From Plectrocnemia conspersa (Eukaryota > Arthropoda > Insecta > Trichoptera > Polycentropodidae), in assembly GCA_009617715.1 (NCBI GenBank), contig VTFK01000546.1, positions 62,001 to 126,000 on the forward strand: DNA of 64,000 nt, written 5' to 3'. Positions 46,851-58,689 of the stretch are shown here, piece after piece (position 1 is the first letter of the stretch; every line of letters starts with the position of its first letter). The translations under genes were made by a program, and so were the position numbers. Below the pieces are notes generated by a model, which made no database searches, was not told where the DNA came from, and was given only the letters and a program-made list of their open reading frames with translations.

Positions 46851-46895
46851 GGTGGCTCGCGAGCCGCATGCGGCTTTTTTTTTGCCAAATTCAAA
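46851..46895. repeat. hAT end fragment
   Basis: GGTGGCTCGCGAGCCGCATG followed by CGGC and a T run resembles the terminal sequence of hAT elements whose ends read GTGGCTCGCGAGCC. No opposite end or transposase was identified, so this is a fragment or chance similarity. Confidence 0.35.
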
Positions 46896-49800
46896 ATTTT
46901 TATTTTTTATTATTGATATGTATCCTATTTTACAGGCTTAATTTATGATTCAGTGTCTGGCAACTGAAAATCTGTCAGGTTGATATTAGATTTTTGAATC
47001 GATTCTACGTTAAAACTACGTAAATATCAATCGTATTTTTGTGTAGTAGTGAACTCTAGTGAGGATAAGTGTAACCAGACGCTCATCGTAAAAAAGTATG
47101 GTTGTTTGTTTATTTTATGTCCGAATGACTGGAAAAAATTACCTTGCATTAAACAACCGATAGGGCAAAAAATGACAGGTGTAAAAAAATCGTCTCAATT
47201 TAAAAACGTCCCTTTGTATGATTCGCCAAAGTGCACATACATTTTTAGAAGAAATTGTAAATGTTATAAAATTGGTAATTGAGTTTACCAACAGTATTGT
47301 GGCAAAAGCGCTCCACCATCATCAATTTAATTGATATAGATATTAAGATCATTTCCTTCACAACAGTGTTTAGGCTTTTAGGGGTAAAGTTTGAAAGCGT
47401 TTTGCTTTTTATCCTACTCGAAAAAAGAATGTTCAATATTCAAAATTGACAAAAGATCAGTGGTTGCAAAAATTATAATTCATGGTATATATCATATCAC
47501 AACTGAAATTCCTACATCATAAATTAGATACTCGAAGAAGTGATTTCATTCGAAAAATTTTACTTTACGCTTTGAGAACGGATCATTGATTCTCTTCGAA
47601 GAATTGTATAAATATCGCCAAAAAAACAAAGCACAGGACAGTAATATTAAATATGAGGGTATCTTTAATGCGAAGATGACTATGAATTTTGTCGAAAATT
47701 AAGATCAGTCAGTTAATGTGCAAAGAAAGATCGAACGTAGATCGCCGTTCGTTATGCGCGGTCGCAAAAGCGAATCGACAAAAAGTTGAATATATTACGA
47801 ACGCGATCTGTTTTTAAGTGAGCGAAATGAAACGTCAGTCTCGGACTTTATTATTTGGCGTTTCAAATAATAAAACGGAGGTCGACGACATCTCCGCACT
47901 ACCGAAAAGGTATTACGTATTCGACTAGGAGGGTATGGCCCGTTATGTAAAGTAGCGTCATAAGCATTCAAAGTCACCGGTGAATACTTACAAGTTCACA
48001 AATATCGCAAGAAACGCAAAACGGGTCACTTTTACATTTCCTACGCGCTTTTCGAAATGTGGCCATTTTTAGAGGCATACAAGTAGGTGCAAACTGTTAC
48101 GTGCGAGTCGACCGAGGCCTCAGGCGTTCGAACGCTCGCACAAAAAAAAACTATATACTATAATATGGAGCAAATCGTTCGAATACTCTCTAGTTGCTAA
48201 ACGTCGACTCAATTTTATAGGGTTTCCGCTGAAATGAAAACGTCATTTCGATTCAGTGCATTTTCGCGAAAATCGATCTTCTCAAGCGCAAGGGTCGGGA
48301 ACATTTAGCCATAATTTAAAAATTATTTATGTGACATTTTTGTTGACTTTTTATAAGTTTTTTGCTTTTTTATAAGTTTTTCATCAATTACAATTTATTA
48401 AGTACAAGCTTGAAGGCTATATTTCAGTCTAATAATTATTGCTCTTTTATTAAAATAACACTTTAAGGTTCGATTAACTGCACAGTGAAAGTTTACTTAA
48501 ACAAACTACCATTTTCTCGAGCATATACTTGTCGAATTAAAGTGCAAACAAACATACAATATTATTTTTCTAAATATCAGTATATATAAATATAAAAGAT
48601 TATTGAAAGAATGCTTAAGGTATTATCCCTCTACAGGAAAAAAATAATTATTTTAAAATTTATGGATAAATTATGGGGGCTTAAAACTTAAATTATGTAT
48701 AATACATAAAACAAATTTCATAAAAAAATATTTGTATCTGCTGGTTGATATATTGAACAATTTTATTGGAAAATAATTGAACAAATACTATTACAAAAAT
48801 ATTATTTATTGCTAAATTATTTATGAAAAAAATATATATAAATAAATTTATTAACATTTTTTTACTATTTAAATGGTATGATTCTCATCACAATGTTTGC
48901 AATAACATAAGGTCCGTATAGGATATTCATTTAGGGGGGGGGGGCAGGTGAGGCAGAATAAATTAAAATTGAGGACGATCCAAACGACATTGATTGTATA
49001 TATATATATGTATATATAGAACATATTATTAGTCAAAACAATTAAGTTAATATTAAATTATATATTAAAAATTACTTAATGGGCGTGAATAAATTAATTA
49101 CTCGACAGCGACTTGTTTTTTGTGCTCCTTGTTGTAACTTGAGGTGATATAAAAACAACCCTTTACCAAAAAAAGGGTGCCCGACCCTTTTTTTGGGTCA
49201 TAAGCTACTTTTTATTTTAATTTGCATTTGCTAATAAGAATCTCATAATAATAGTACAACTTTTTTCCTTCAACTTTGTGGGCAAATATTTTTTTTTATA
49301 AAACGACTGCGGTACAATTTATTTATTAATTATTATTTATTTATTACTTAGTCAGGGTATAATCTGTACCCGTTTCAAATATTGTGACTACTACCTGGAA
49401 AAAATACCCAAAATTATTCATGAGTGTAATTAATACAATTCAATTTTGATGAAATTGAATTTACTGTTTATATTATTACCTTGATATATAAAACACAAAA
49501 TATATTTTTGTATGTACATTATAATTACTTCCAAATTTATACATTTAATGTTCATATGACTCGAAGCAATCTTTCACATGAAAATATGGTTTTTAATCTC
49601 ACAATATTTTACATAATATAGAAATTTACTATATAGTAATTGTTCCTTCAGATATAGGTTACAAATGCTCCTTTGTATAATTTTTTTTATTGCTTGTGGA
49701 AGACATCTTTTGTTAAACATAATAGTTACTGTTAAATATCATTTTTGGGAATGTAAATTATCAGCAAGTATACGTATGATATTCTTCAGCATGATCAATA

Positions 49801-49998
49801 TTTAGCAACAATATATCGTACAATTGTAGGACTATTCCTGACTAAAACAAAACATTCTGCCTATAGGTTCATAATAGAGTACAAAATAATAAATATCAAA
49901 ATGTATATGAAATGGTCGAGCTAGGTCATACACATTGAAAAATTGCTCATAGTAATATCATATATGTATTCAACAAAATAATATAAATAAATAGGGAC
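46896..49998. other. intergenic, no gene seen
   Basis: This is mostly AT-rich. A less AT-rich patch at 47680-48290 has unsupported short frames on both strands. Downstream exons of the minus-strand secreted gene (50011-50148) should lie here, but I could not recognise any. A G run at about 48937 and an AT microsatellite near 49000 are simple sequence. Confidence 0.45.
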
Positions 49999-50010
49999 AG
50001 CCCTACTCAC

Positions 50011-50148
50011 GGTAACTCGATCCCATCGAGAACAGGGAGATCAACGCCATCGCCAGGAGTAGCGCCACCTGTAACCCGCATTTTTTATAGTCAATTACGA
50101 TTCGAAAGGGGAAGGTGTCCCGCAGCTCACCGTTCTGAAATGGACCAT
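50011..50148 (-). CDS. signal-peptide gene, first two exons only (partial)
   Basis: Minus-strand exon 1 (50148-50131) encodes MVHFRT and ends at GTGAGC. Exon 2 (50068-50011) follows TTACAG and encodes VALLLAMALISLFSMGSSY, plus one base, before GTGAGT. Together they form a typical signal peptide. It sits head-to-head with the plus-strand secreted gene, whose signal peptide is also followed by a Tyr-containing start (GYRID), so the two may be divergent relatives. The mature part was not found. Upstream is TATATAA (50199-50205). Confidence 0.6.
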
Positions 50149-50198
50149 CTCGCTAGGGGACTGCGACACTATAGAGACGCTCGCTTCCGACCCTTCAA

Positions 50199-50343
50199 TT
50201 ATATACGCAGCTTTAGAGAGCGGACACTTTTTTCGTCTATTTTGCGAAGGTCTTGCGGTCGAGCAATTTCACCGATTCGATTCGATTCGGATTTCTTTTC
50301 TGCGGCAAAATCGAAAAGAAAAGCAATCGATCGAGCGTATAAA
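50199..50343. promoter_or_regulatory. compact divergent promoter with two TATA boxes
   Basis: TATATAA on the minus strand (50199-50205) serves the minus-strand gene and TATAAA on the plus strand (50338-50343) serves the plus-strand gene. The 132 bp between them contain a (GATTC)n run near 50274-50290 and ATCGATCG near 50326. Shared regulation of the two secreted-protein genes is inferred. Confidence 0.6.
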
Positions 50344-50390
50344 GGCTACAGTAGCTGTTTTGCGGAACCAATCGACCGTCGATCGTCACC

Positions 50391-53300
50391 ATGAAATCAA
50401 ACGTCCGATTCGGAGAATTCGTCGTGAGGGCTTTGGTGCTCGTCTCCTTCGCGGCTATGGTCGCGGAAGGCTACAGGATAGACAAGGAGCGACCCGAACC
50501 GGAGAGGGAACCGGTCCGGGGAGTCGGCGCGATCCGAGCTCATGCGGACTTTTTCCAGTGAGTTGCCTTTCGATCGACTGTATCGGCGATAGAGCAGCAG
50601 ATTAATTTCGTAGGGATTTTTTCTCGGTGCAGTTAGCTCCGCACAAGCTTGAGTTTGGCCACGTCTGCGAAAATCCAGACGAGTGGGAGCAGCGTTACGA
50701 GCGCAAGGACTTTAAGAATCGTCGCGACCAAGGAAAGGTAGCTAAAAAGTCACAATTCACAATAACCTCGATATTTTTAAAGTTGTCCGTTTATCTGCCT
50801 CTTCTACAGGGATGTCATTTCAACAAAAAATTAGCCAGTCGGGAGTTGTATTTTTTTAACACATTATGGTCCGCTATTTTCGCGGAATTAAAAATGTTTT
50901 GGCAAAGTATGACTTTTTTAATTTAAATATATATTAATTACCATCTCTCGATAAAAGTTTAAATATTCTTTACGCTGACATGATATTTTTACAAGACGTT
51001 TCATTACCTGCAACGTGAAAGAATTGACCGCAAAATTTCGCTATCACGCGAAAATTCGTGAACAGGCCGTAATGTATTAATATTTTGATTTAGTTAATGT
51101 GTCTAAATTCAAGGGGATCTCGGTTTATTTATTTTATTTTTAATAATTTATTTAGCTAATAAAGCTAATTTTTACACTAAACATAGGAGGTGTGATCAAA
51201 AAATACGATGAATAATTTTATTCTGAACAAAGTAAAAAGCTTACATCAAATTTGAATTAATCTCCTTCAAAGTACTCTCCTTGGCTAGCGATTCACTTAT
51301 CTCAACGTTGATTCCATTATTGGAAGCATTTATGGAAGGCTTCTTTCTGGAGTGACTTTAGTTGCTTCGTCGTGGCTCTCTCAATGTCGGGAAGGGTGGC
51401 AAAACGTTTTCGTTTTAGCACGGTTTTTATTTTTTTGAAAGAGCCAGAAGTCGCATGGTGCAAAATCAGGAGAGTACTGTGGACGTAAACACAGATTTAT
51501 TTATTATTATTTTATTTTATTAATTTATTTAGCTTAATAGCTAATCTTTACATCTAACAAATTTAGTAAACAAATATAAAAATATATAAAAAATACATAA
51601 CAGAAATAAAAAATAAAAATATACAATAATAAAGTCTTAATATTATAATTTATTTCTATATGTACGAAGGTGTTTTTTTATTCCATTTATGAAACCCGTT
51701 ATATTTTTGCTGTTTCGGATTTCTCTTGGAAGACTATTATATAAATCAAAACCTCCGTACATAATTCCCCTAGCCGTACTCGTTTTCTTATACTTAGTTA
51801 TCTTTAAATTTTCTCTATTTCTAGTATTATATTTATGTACATCTTTATTTCTTATTAAATACTTATTAAAATATTTTGGTAACATATTATTTTCTAACTT
51901 ATATATAAAACTAAAACATTCATACTCAATATTTCTTGAACATTCAACCATTCTAATCTATCAATCATACTTTTACAATTAGTTAATCTATTTTTTATTT
52001 AAAATTACTCTCATTGCCCTATTTTGTAATTTTTTGCAACATTTGTTTATCTAATTTATTTAACATATTTAATAGTGTTGCACAATAATTAAAATGGGGC
52101 AATATTATACTATTATAATTTTTTTTTTTTTGTATTTATACTTAATATATTTCTTAATCTAGATAATAAACCTATTTTTCTACTAATTTTTTTTAATATG
52201 TAATTACAAAAAAATTTAATTTTGTATCAACAATTACTCCTAAATATTTTATATTATCCACTATTTCTATACTAGAGTTATATATTACTATTTTTTGCTA
52301 CTATTATCTAAAACATTTTTTTATAATTAATAAACATACATTTAGTTTTATTCTCATTTAATTTAAGTAATTATTCTTTAACCATATTTCTAATATACTT
52401 AATTCATTATTTAAATTATTTACAATTTCTTTAATGTTATCACCTATGCAATACATTAATGTGTCATCCGCAAATAGATGAATTTTACATTTTTCACGTT
52501 ATTAACTATATCATTAATATACAAAACAAATAACAATGGTGAAAACTTAAAATTTGGTACTCCATAAGACACTAATTTCTCTTCAGAATATACATTATTT
52601 ATTTTAACTTTTTTTTGTTTTCTTTTATATAAGTAATTATTAAACCATCTTAAAAATCTTTTTTTTTGGCAAAATTCCCGGATCAGAAGCGAGGTGTGAC
52701 AAGGCGCGTTGTCGTGATGAAGGAGAAGCCATTTTTCTGGTCTATTTCTATAAATAAGATAAAAATTTTGAGGATTAGTTCACGAAATGCATTGATTTTG
52801 TTCGATACTTGTTTATTACCACGACGCCATCCATGCGGAGCTGCGCTCAAATATAACAGTTGCAAAACGTCCATTTTCTGTTAATTATTTATTTAGTGTT
52901 TTATAATCTTTTAGGTCGCATAATTTCAAAATTGACTTTGTTTTATATCTAGTTTAAGAAATACTTTTTTTAAATTTATTTATATATAAATATAAATTAC
53001 ATTTTTATGTAGTTTAAGTAGATTCGTTGCAGATAGCACATTGGGTGTTTACTGTCCGATCAAAGCATTCGTCAGAACAGTGAACACCCCATGAATTATG
53101 TTTGATACAAGACAAATTGAAAACAATCATTTTCAATGAAAATATAACTGTATAAAAATATTTAAATGAATAAATATTTTTTTTTTGAATACATTTGACT
53201 TTCGGTAACAGGACGAAAGTTTAACTTTTTAATTAGTTTAAATGTATTTCAATTTAAATATTTATTTTTTTCTTTAGAACCCACCGCGTAACGCACTATT

Positions 53301-54280
53301 TTTCGTGGAAACAAAACCAATGCATTCAGTAAACTATTTTTTTTTATATTTATATTGAGTTTCAAAATATTCAGTTTTTTTGTAAATATTTTTTTAAACT
53401 AGAAATAAAACCTATTTAATGATTTTAATTTTGATCTTACGCGACCCACAGATAAAATAATTTTAACATATGTTACTTTGAACAGCAAATGAACGTTTCG
53501 CAACTGTTAAATTTGAGCGCGGCTTTACGTGGTATTTGATATTTTTTTGTTTTTAATTCCTTTTGAATTAAAAGACACGTCGCTTGATTGTTAACACGAC
53601 TTTTATGCGTGCGTCGAATTACTTAAGTATATACGTGGTTGGCTTAATCGTAAAAATGTATTGTTTTCTGATGATTCCTCTATGTAGCGTCGAAATGCTT
53701 TTATAATTTTTTTATAAATAAAGGTTAACGTATTTTGATTTAAACGCATATTTTTTTGCAAATTTTACAATTTCACTCAGAAGACAGAATTTCTGGTTAA
53801 TTTTAGAGCTTCTATTGCAAACGTAACGTTGTAGTTATTTCACGTTTATTTCTCATTAAATGCTTAGAAAAATAATGCATAAAAATGTTCATATCCTTAA
53901 TCCTTAATGTCAACACTCATACCAGTATTAACGTCATTTCGCACATTAATCGACAAATTTATATTTTTTTAAGGTCATGAAAACCTTTGATATTTTATTA
54001 TCATATTAATTTGAAACTGTTTTAATTCAGATTTAGGTATAAATACTAATACACCTGAATGGTACGATAGTTATGTATCAAAATATTATTGTTATTTTGA
54101 ATGTATATAAAAAATATATTTTACGACGTTACCTTTATATATATTATATTCGATTATTATTGTCAGGTTCGCTGGGGAGACAAGAAGGGAGGCTACGGTG
54201 AACACTACTGGGACCTGAACCACGCCGGCCACCAGGACGAAGGCGACGAAAAACCTCAACAATACGATAACCCTATGTAA
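50391..54280 (+). CDS. small secreted protein of unknown function
   Basis: Exons are 50391-50557, 50614-50737 and 54167-54280 (134 aa). The start has a CACC context and lies 48 bp after TATAAA. The signal peptide is about residues 1-27 (RALVLVSFAAMVAEG). The mature protein is charged and hydrophilic: GYRIDKERPEPEREPVRG, then DFFSVQLAPHKLEFGH, EWEQRYERKDFKNRRDQGK, and VRWGDKKGGYGEHYWDLNHA. It has one cysteine and no transmembrane segment after the signal. I do not recognise the family. Exon 2 must begin at 50614, after TTTCGTAG; the more obvious acceptor GTGCAG (50632) would give an immediate stop, so the first intron is only 56 nt. The second intron is 3.4 kb and is loaded with transposons. 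AATAAA lies at 54293. Confidence 0.75.
50808..50935 (+). repeat. family A module fragment in the intron
   Basis: CAGGGATGTCATTTCAACAA, then TTAGCCAGTCGGGAGTTG and a T run, resembles the start of the short family A module. The rest is missing. Confidence 0.45.
51190..52885 (-). mobile_element. mariner remnant split by a LINE
   Basis: On the minus strand, 52885-52660 encodes KWLLLHHDNA-type sequence ending CHTSLLIREF (the second catalytic-Asp block, partly frameshifted). 51490-51190 encodes PQYSPDFAPCDFWLFQK, the third block, followed by a decayed C-terminus. These belong together, but 1.1 kb of LINE sequence separates them. Stops are frequent, so the element is inactive. Confidence 0.65.
51500..52655 (-). 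mobile_element. LINE (reverse transcriptase C-terminal half) nested in mariner
   Basis: Minus frames encode, in order, a YADDTLMYCIG-like motif near 52470, NLNENKTKCMFINYK-like sequence near 52350, then RNIEYECFSFIYKLENNMLP and YNTRNRENLKITKYKK with SLPREIRNSKNITGFI (51951-51643). The last block is the usual C-terminal tail of this LINE type. Similar sequence occurs at 57245-57960, 59468-60260 and 63577-64000. Confidence 0.7.
53043..53089. repeat. short inverted repeat
   Basis: GGGTGTTTACTGT and ACAGTGAACACCC pair at 12 of 13 positions with a 21-base loop. It lies in intron 2 of the secreted gene. It may be a MITE end pair or an RNA hairpin; nothing distinguishes these. Confidence 0.5.
53090..54166 (+). 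other. intron 2 of the secreted gene, distal part
   Basis: This is AT-rich intronic DNA. A short GCAAATGAACGTTTCGCAACTG at about 53484 resembles the left arm of family A. No gene is seen. Confidence 0.5.
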
Positions 54281-54299
54281 CGATGTCTTTACAATAAAC

Positions 54300-54926
54300 G
54301 ATTCGTCCCTCGCTCGCGTTGTTATTGTCCCGAGTGTCCCCCTTCGATAAGACGGCGCGTTCGACCTTTCGAACCCCGACCCCGCGACAGGTAGCCGGAA
54401 ACAGGTTTTCGGTCAACGGTTATCGGGCGGCCGGAAGCGGACAAAGGACACCCCTTTATGCGAAACCGGTCATCCTAGTTTTTCGGACAAAAGGACGTCG
54501 CGGTTCCCACATTCGAAAGGATCGCGTCGGCCGAAAGCGGTCAGTCGAGTTTTCCTCGGGTGGGAAAGGTCCCGACCTACCCTTGTGATGATTATTATAA
54601 TCGTCGGCCGCTCGAGCCGTAGTCTTTCAGTTCCTTCCGGGACCTCGCTCGATCGACATTCGAAGAAATAAAAGGTCAGTGAGGTTGTTCGTCGAGTATA
54701 TTTACGCATAATATTTTTTTATAATTTTTCATAACGATACAATATGTACATATCGATTCGCATCGTTCGGGAATTAAGCGGACAGTAAACATGCGCGCAA
54801 CGCATACGAAAATTAGTCAAGACTTTGTTTCCTTCGTTGTCGTTTCTCTTATTTTTTTTCCATATTTTTTCTATATTTTTTCTATTTTTTTGCGTCGTTC
54901 GTCATTCCGTCCTTCGGAGTCCGTCC
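54300..54926. other. GC-rich intergenic and Arr2 3' flank
   Basis: Frames at 54319-54588 and 54470-54709 run against each other without domains. The part nearest 54926 is the 3'UTR of the minus-strand arrestin gene. No other gene is supportable. Confidence 0.5.
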
Positions 54927-56786
54927 TTACTCCGGCTCGGTGAGGCGGAGGCGGGCGAAGTCCTCGAACACGATGTTATCCTCTTCCTCGTTGGCGTAGA
55001 GGGAGTTCTCGTAGCGGTGGCGCTCGATGGACTGCATCTTCTTCATCGCGTTCACTCGCTGCTTCTCGACGGTTCCTGAAAAGCGACGCGTGTTTATTTA
55101 TCGAAAGTTCCAACGATTCGAATTCTCGGTCTCAAATCGTACGTTCGCCATCGAACGCGCTTACGTAAAGGTAAATCAACTTTTTATGCGCCGAAGCGAA
55201 CGAATCATATCTAGAGTTATCTAACAGAGGCTAAATTGACGCGATACGTGTAGACTTGTGCACGTTTTCGACCTAACTTAGACGAGTTGACGAACTTGAG
55301 TATTCGACTATTCGTCAATAGACCTTCGACAATAAAATATCTTGTTTGTTTGATATTTCAAGTTAATTAGAGAATATAGGCTATGTAATATGAACCGCTT
55401 TAAAAATATGGTATTTAAATATTATGTGAGGTCATTATTATAATTTTAAAACGTTAAACGTTCAAATAATTTTTTTTTTGAGAATTTGTAATAATATATA
55501 AATACATACGATTATAACGCAAAATGTCTGCTTATATAGATAGGGTGGAAGTTCGGAGAGTTTCGTTGAAACGAATAAAGCGATAGATTTATAGAAGCAA
55601 ACTCACCCGGGGCCGGGTGCAACAGTTTGAAGGGCACGTCGGTGACGAGCTCTCCGCCGAGGGTTCCGCAGTTGAGTTTGACGCGCACGGAGTACGATAC
55701 CACTATACCGATGGCGTCGGCGGGGCACTTTCCCTCTGCCACGAGCGTCGAGCTGGCCAGGTTCACGTCGTCCTCCTTGAGGTGTCCGTCGAGGGCGATT
55801 CCTGCGGAAGGGACCGGTCAGTCGCGGAACGAAGCTTCGAGTCACTCGCTCGGACTTACCGCGGCTGTCCTTGTTGGTGCGCGCTAGGGGCACCATGTAG
55901 AACGTCTTGGAGAGGCTGGCTCCCGGGGTGACCGGGCAGCCCTCGCGGCTCTCGAGCGAAGCCACGTGCCTGCTGAACTGCGAGTTGATCATGGTAATCT
56001 CGCAGTGCTGGATGACGTAGCACTTGATGCTGCGCACCGACTTGCGCGAGTTGTTGGATACGATTACGTTGGCGGCCAGCTTCTCGCCGTGGTAGTAAGT
56101 CTCGCGGTCGAGCGTCACCTCCAGGTTGATCTTGCCGTTGCTGAACGTGAAGCCCTTGGACACGAGCGAGCTGGGCAGGCGCCTGCCCCTCACCGCCGGA
56201 GCGTGCTGCAGCTTCTTGATGGCCAGCACCACCGAGCTGCGCTTGTGGCCCTTGTCTTCGTCGTTCTCGGCGACGTACGTGCGCACGCAGTACTCGACGC
56301 CCAGCGGCTTGCCCTGGTCGTCCTCTCCCGGCTGCAGCGTCACCTGAGAGACGAGCGAGATCGAGTCGAACGAATTTTTTACGTAAACGTAGATAAATTG
56401 CAAACGCGACTAACCGAACTGGGGGCCATGTCGGGGAAGCCGAAGGTGAAGGGGAACGCGCTGGGACCGAGTTTCTTGAGCAGCTTCTCCTGCACGGGGG
56501 TGAGCTCCATCTTGCTGTTGATCATGGGCACGGCCTGTTCGTGAGAGAGCACCAGTTCGCGGGAGAACTTGAGACCCATGACTTCGTCCTCCTCGCGGCC
56601 ATAGCGATAGGTGGTGACGAGCTGACTGTAGATCTTGCGGCCCTTCAGATAGTCCCCGTCCACCACGATGACGCCGTCCACGGGGTCGCAGTAGTCCACG
56701 TGGTCCACGAAGTCGCGCTTGCCCAGGTACACGGTCACCTTGCCGTTGGGGGTGGTCTTCTTGAACACCTTCACGGCGACGACCAT
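54927..56786 (-). CDS. Arr2: visual arrestin (arrestin-2 / phosrestin-1 type)
   Basis: Minus-strand exons are 56786-56415, 56343-55860, 55801-55607 and 55075-54927 (399 aa, the usual length for insect visual arrestins). The N-domain begins MVVAVKVFKKTTPNGKVTVY and includes DYCDPVDGVIVVDGDYLKGR and YRYGREEDEVMGLKFSREL. The central part has RLPSSLVSKGFTFSNGKINL and DRETYYHGEKLAANVIVSNN. The C-domain has IALDGHLKEDDVNLASSTLV and KLNCGTLGGELVTDVPFKLL. The tail ends DNIVFEDFARLRLTEPE. It binds light-activated phosphorhodopsin in photoreceptors and stops signalling; the short tail lacks a clathrin-box, as in visual types. An in-frame ATG 24 bp upstream (56810) exists, but the family start is MVVAV. 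TATA is at 56876-56881. Confidence 0.95.
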
Positions 56787-56875
56787 CGCGAGGCTGAGGA
56801 GGGCGATCATGGTTCTTAACGCGAAGGGGGCGCGAGCGAGACTCGACTGTGACGACCGTCGGATCGCAGCGGGCT

Positions 56876-56882
56876 CTTATAG
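56876..56882 (-). promoter_or_regulatory. TATA box of Arr2
   Basis: On the minus strand CTATAAGAG lies about 90 bp upstream of the family start codon. A TAATCC (plus-strand GGATTA, 56930-56935), a K50-homeodomain-type site of the Otd/Crx class used in photoreceptor genes, lies about 50 bp further upstream. Function of that site is inferred only. Confidence 0.6.
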
Positions 56883-57152
56883 GCGCGTCGGAGACGTTTT
56901 AGGGTTTCGCTAATGGGATCGAGCAAACGGGATTAGCGTGACGCGCGCCGCGTTCCAGATCGCCGGGAGCAAAACGACGTACGATAGTTTCGACGCGAAC
57001 GTAAGATAAATCGATTTATTATGTATAGAAAATTACGCGTTCATTTCGTACATTGTAGCTTGATAAATTGCTCGAAAAAAGTTCATGTCTGTATAGAAAT
57101 CACAACAAAATCTCAGTTTCGGAAGATCATTTTTGTTATATAATCATGGCAG

Positions 57153-57960
57153 TAGCGTAGGGGGAGGGCAGAGCAGAGGCATATGCCCCGGGTGCAAGAT
57201 TGGATCCATTTTCAAACAATATATTTGATTTTGCCAGGAATCACATGGCATTATTAGTAAACTGTGATAATTACAGTGTTTCTTTATTCCATTGAGGAAA
57301 CCCGCTATATTTTTAGTCGTTTTCTTATACCTAACTATTCTTAGATTGACTTTATTTCCAATATTAAATTTATGTACATCTTTATTTCTGATTAAATACT
57401 CTGGTGACATATCGTTTTCTAACTTATATATAAATACTAAAACATTTATCTGCAATATTTCTTGAACATTTTACCATTCCAATATATCAATCATACTTCT
57501 TCCACTAGTAAATCTATTTTTTATTTAACGCTACTCTCATTGCCCTATTTTGTGGTTTTTGCAACATCTTTTTATCGAATTTATTAAGCATACACAATAT
57601 TGTTGTGCATAAAAAGTGTGGCAATATTTTTTTTGCGTTTATACCTACTTAATATATTTCTTATCCAAGATAATATACATATTTTCCCACTATTTTTTTT
57701 TATTTAATTCATATTTTAATCTACAATTACTACTAAATATGATAATTAATAAAGATACATTTAGTTTAAATACATAATTTTTTAATCATATTTGTATTAT
57801 ACCTAATTTATTATTTAAATTATTTACAACTTCTTTCCCATTATCATCAATAAATTAATGCGCCGTCTGCGAATAGGTATATTTTAATTTTTAAATAGTC
57901 CTAATTTGGACCCACCCCTGTAGTACACCCTTTGGAATAAGCATAATTTATTTTTACGTT
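57153..57960 (-). mobile_element. LINE remnant beside a hAT-type MITE end
   Basis: CAGTAGCGTAGGGGGAGGG (57153) resembles the left end of the MITE at 15134. From about 57245 to 57960, minus frames match the LINE tail at 51643-52650: VFIYKLENDMSPEYLIRNKD, NIAGFLNGIKKH and further upstream decayed RT. No intact frame remains. Confidence 0.6.
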
Positions 57961-58689
57961 TTGCTTTCTCTGTTTTAAATAATACGGTTGATTTTTTCGT
58001 ATCCTTGGGCAACGACACTTCTATTTTCAAATACGACTGAAGACGCAAAATAACTTTGACGCTGGTCGTATCAATAAAAAAGCAGTAAAAGGATAATATG
58101 AAGTATCCATATCAATGGCAAAAACTGTAAAACTCCATATTATAGCAGGGCAGCTAATTATTCCTGTTACAAAAGTAATAAAGAATACAATGTTGGGGAT
58201 TAGAGCAACGAAAGATTGTTTCATTATCGAATAATACGGTCAAGAATAGGATCGAAGATATGTCATATAATACAAAAGAGCAGTTAATTTCAAGAGTGCT
58301 CAAAAGTCAATACAATCGTATGAGAGTACCGACGTCGCTAATAATACTAATTTGTTAGCATTTATTAGATATTAATTTGAGTATAAAATAGAAGTGGATT
58401 TGCTATGTTGTGATTCACTACCTTCGCGTACTATAGCTGAGGCCATATTTAATAGTTTCGATCATTCTATAACCAAAATAAAATTAAGCGATTCTAAACA
58501 TTAATTTATTTTATTTTACCATTGTGAACGTCAAAAACATAAACAACCATTACGAAATGTATTTTTAATTTGACGGTAAAACGTCAACTACTTTTAATGT
58601 TGTGATAGTTTATAAAAAATAAGTATAGGTTCTAATTTTCGCAAATAAACCCGGCGGTACGGCTGCATTTTTAGGAATGCATGAAAATC
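57961..58689. other. AT-rich intergenic, no gene seen
   Basis: Short frames only. No domain or transposon end could be assigned. Confidence 0.4.

Noticed and set aside
47780..48310. Downstream exons of the minus-strand signal-peptide gene
   Set aside because: The region is less AT-rich, but no frame with flanking splice sites in the right phase or similarity to the neighbouring secreted protein was found.
50140..50605. Plus-strand frames of 84 and 81 codons around the divergent promoter
   Set aside because: The first covers the promoter and the second is out of frame with the signal-peptide exon; neither has a domain.
54319..54709. Small genes in the GC-rich stretch between the secreted gene and Arr2
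   Set aside because: Opposing frames overlap, with no domain, signal peptide or promoter evidence.
55966..56819. Plus-strand frames of 192 and 92 codons over Arr2
   Set aside because: They are antisense shadows of conserved arrestin exons, with leucine/valine-rich composition and no domain.
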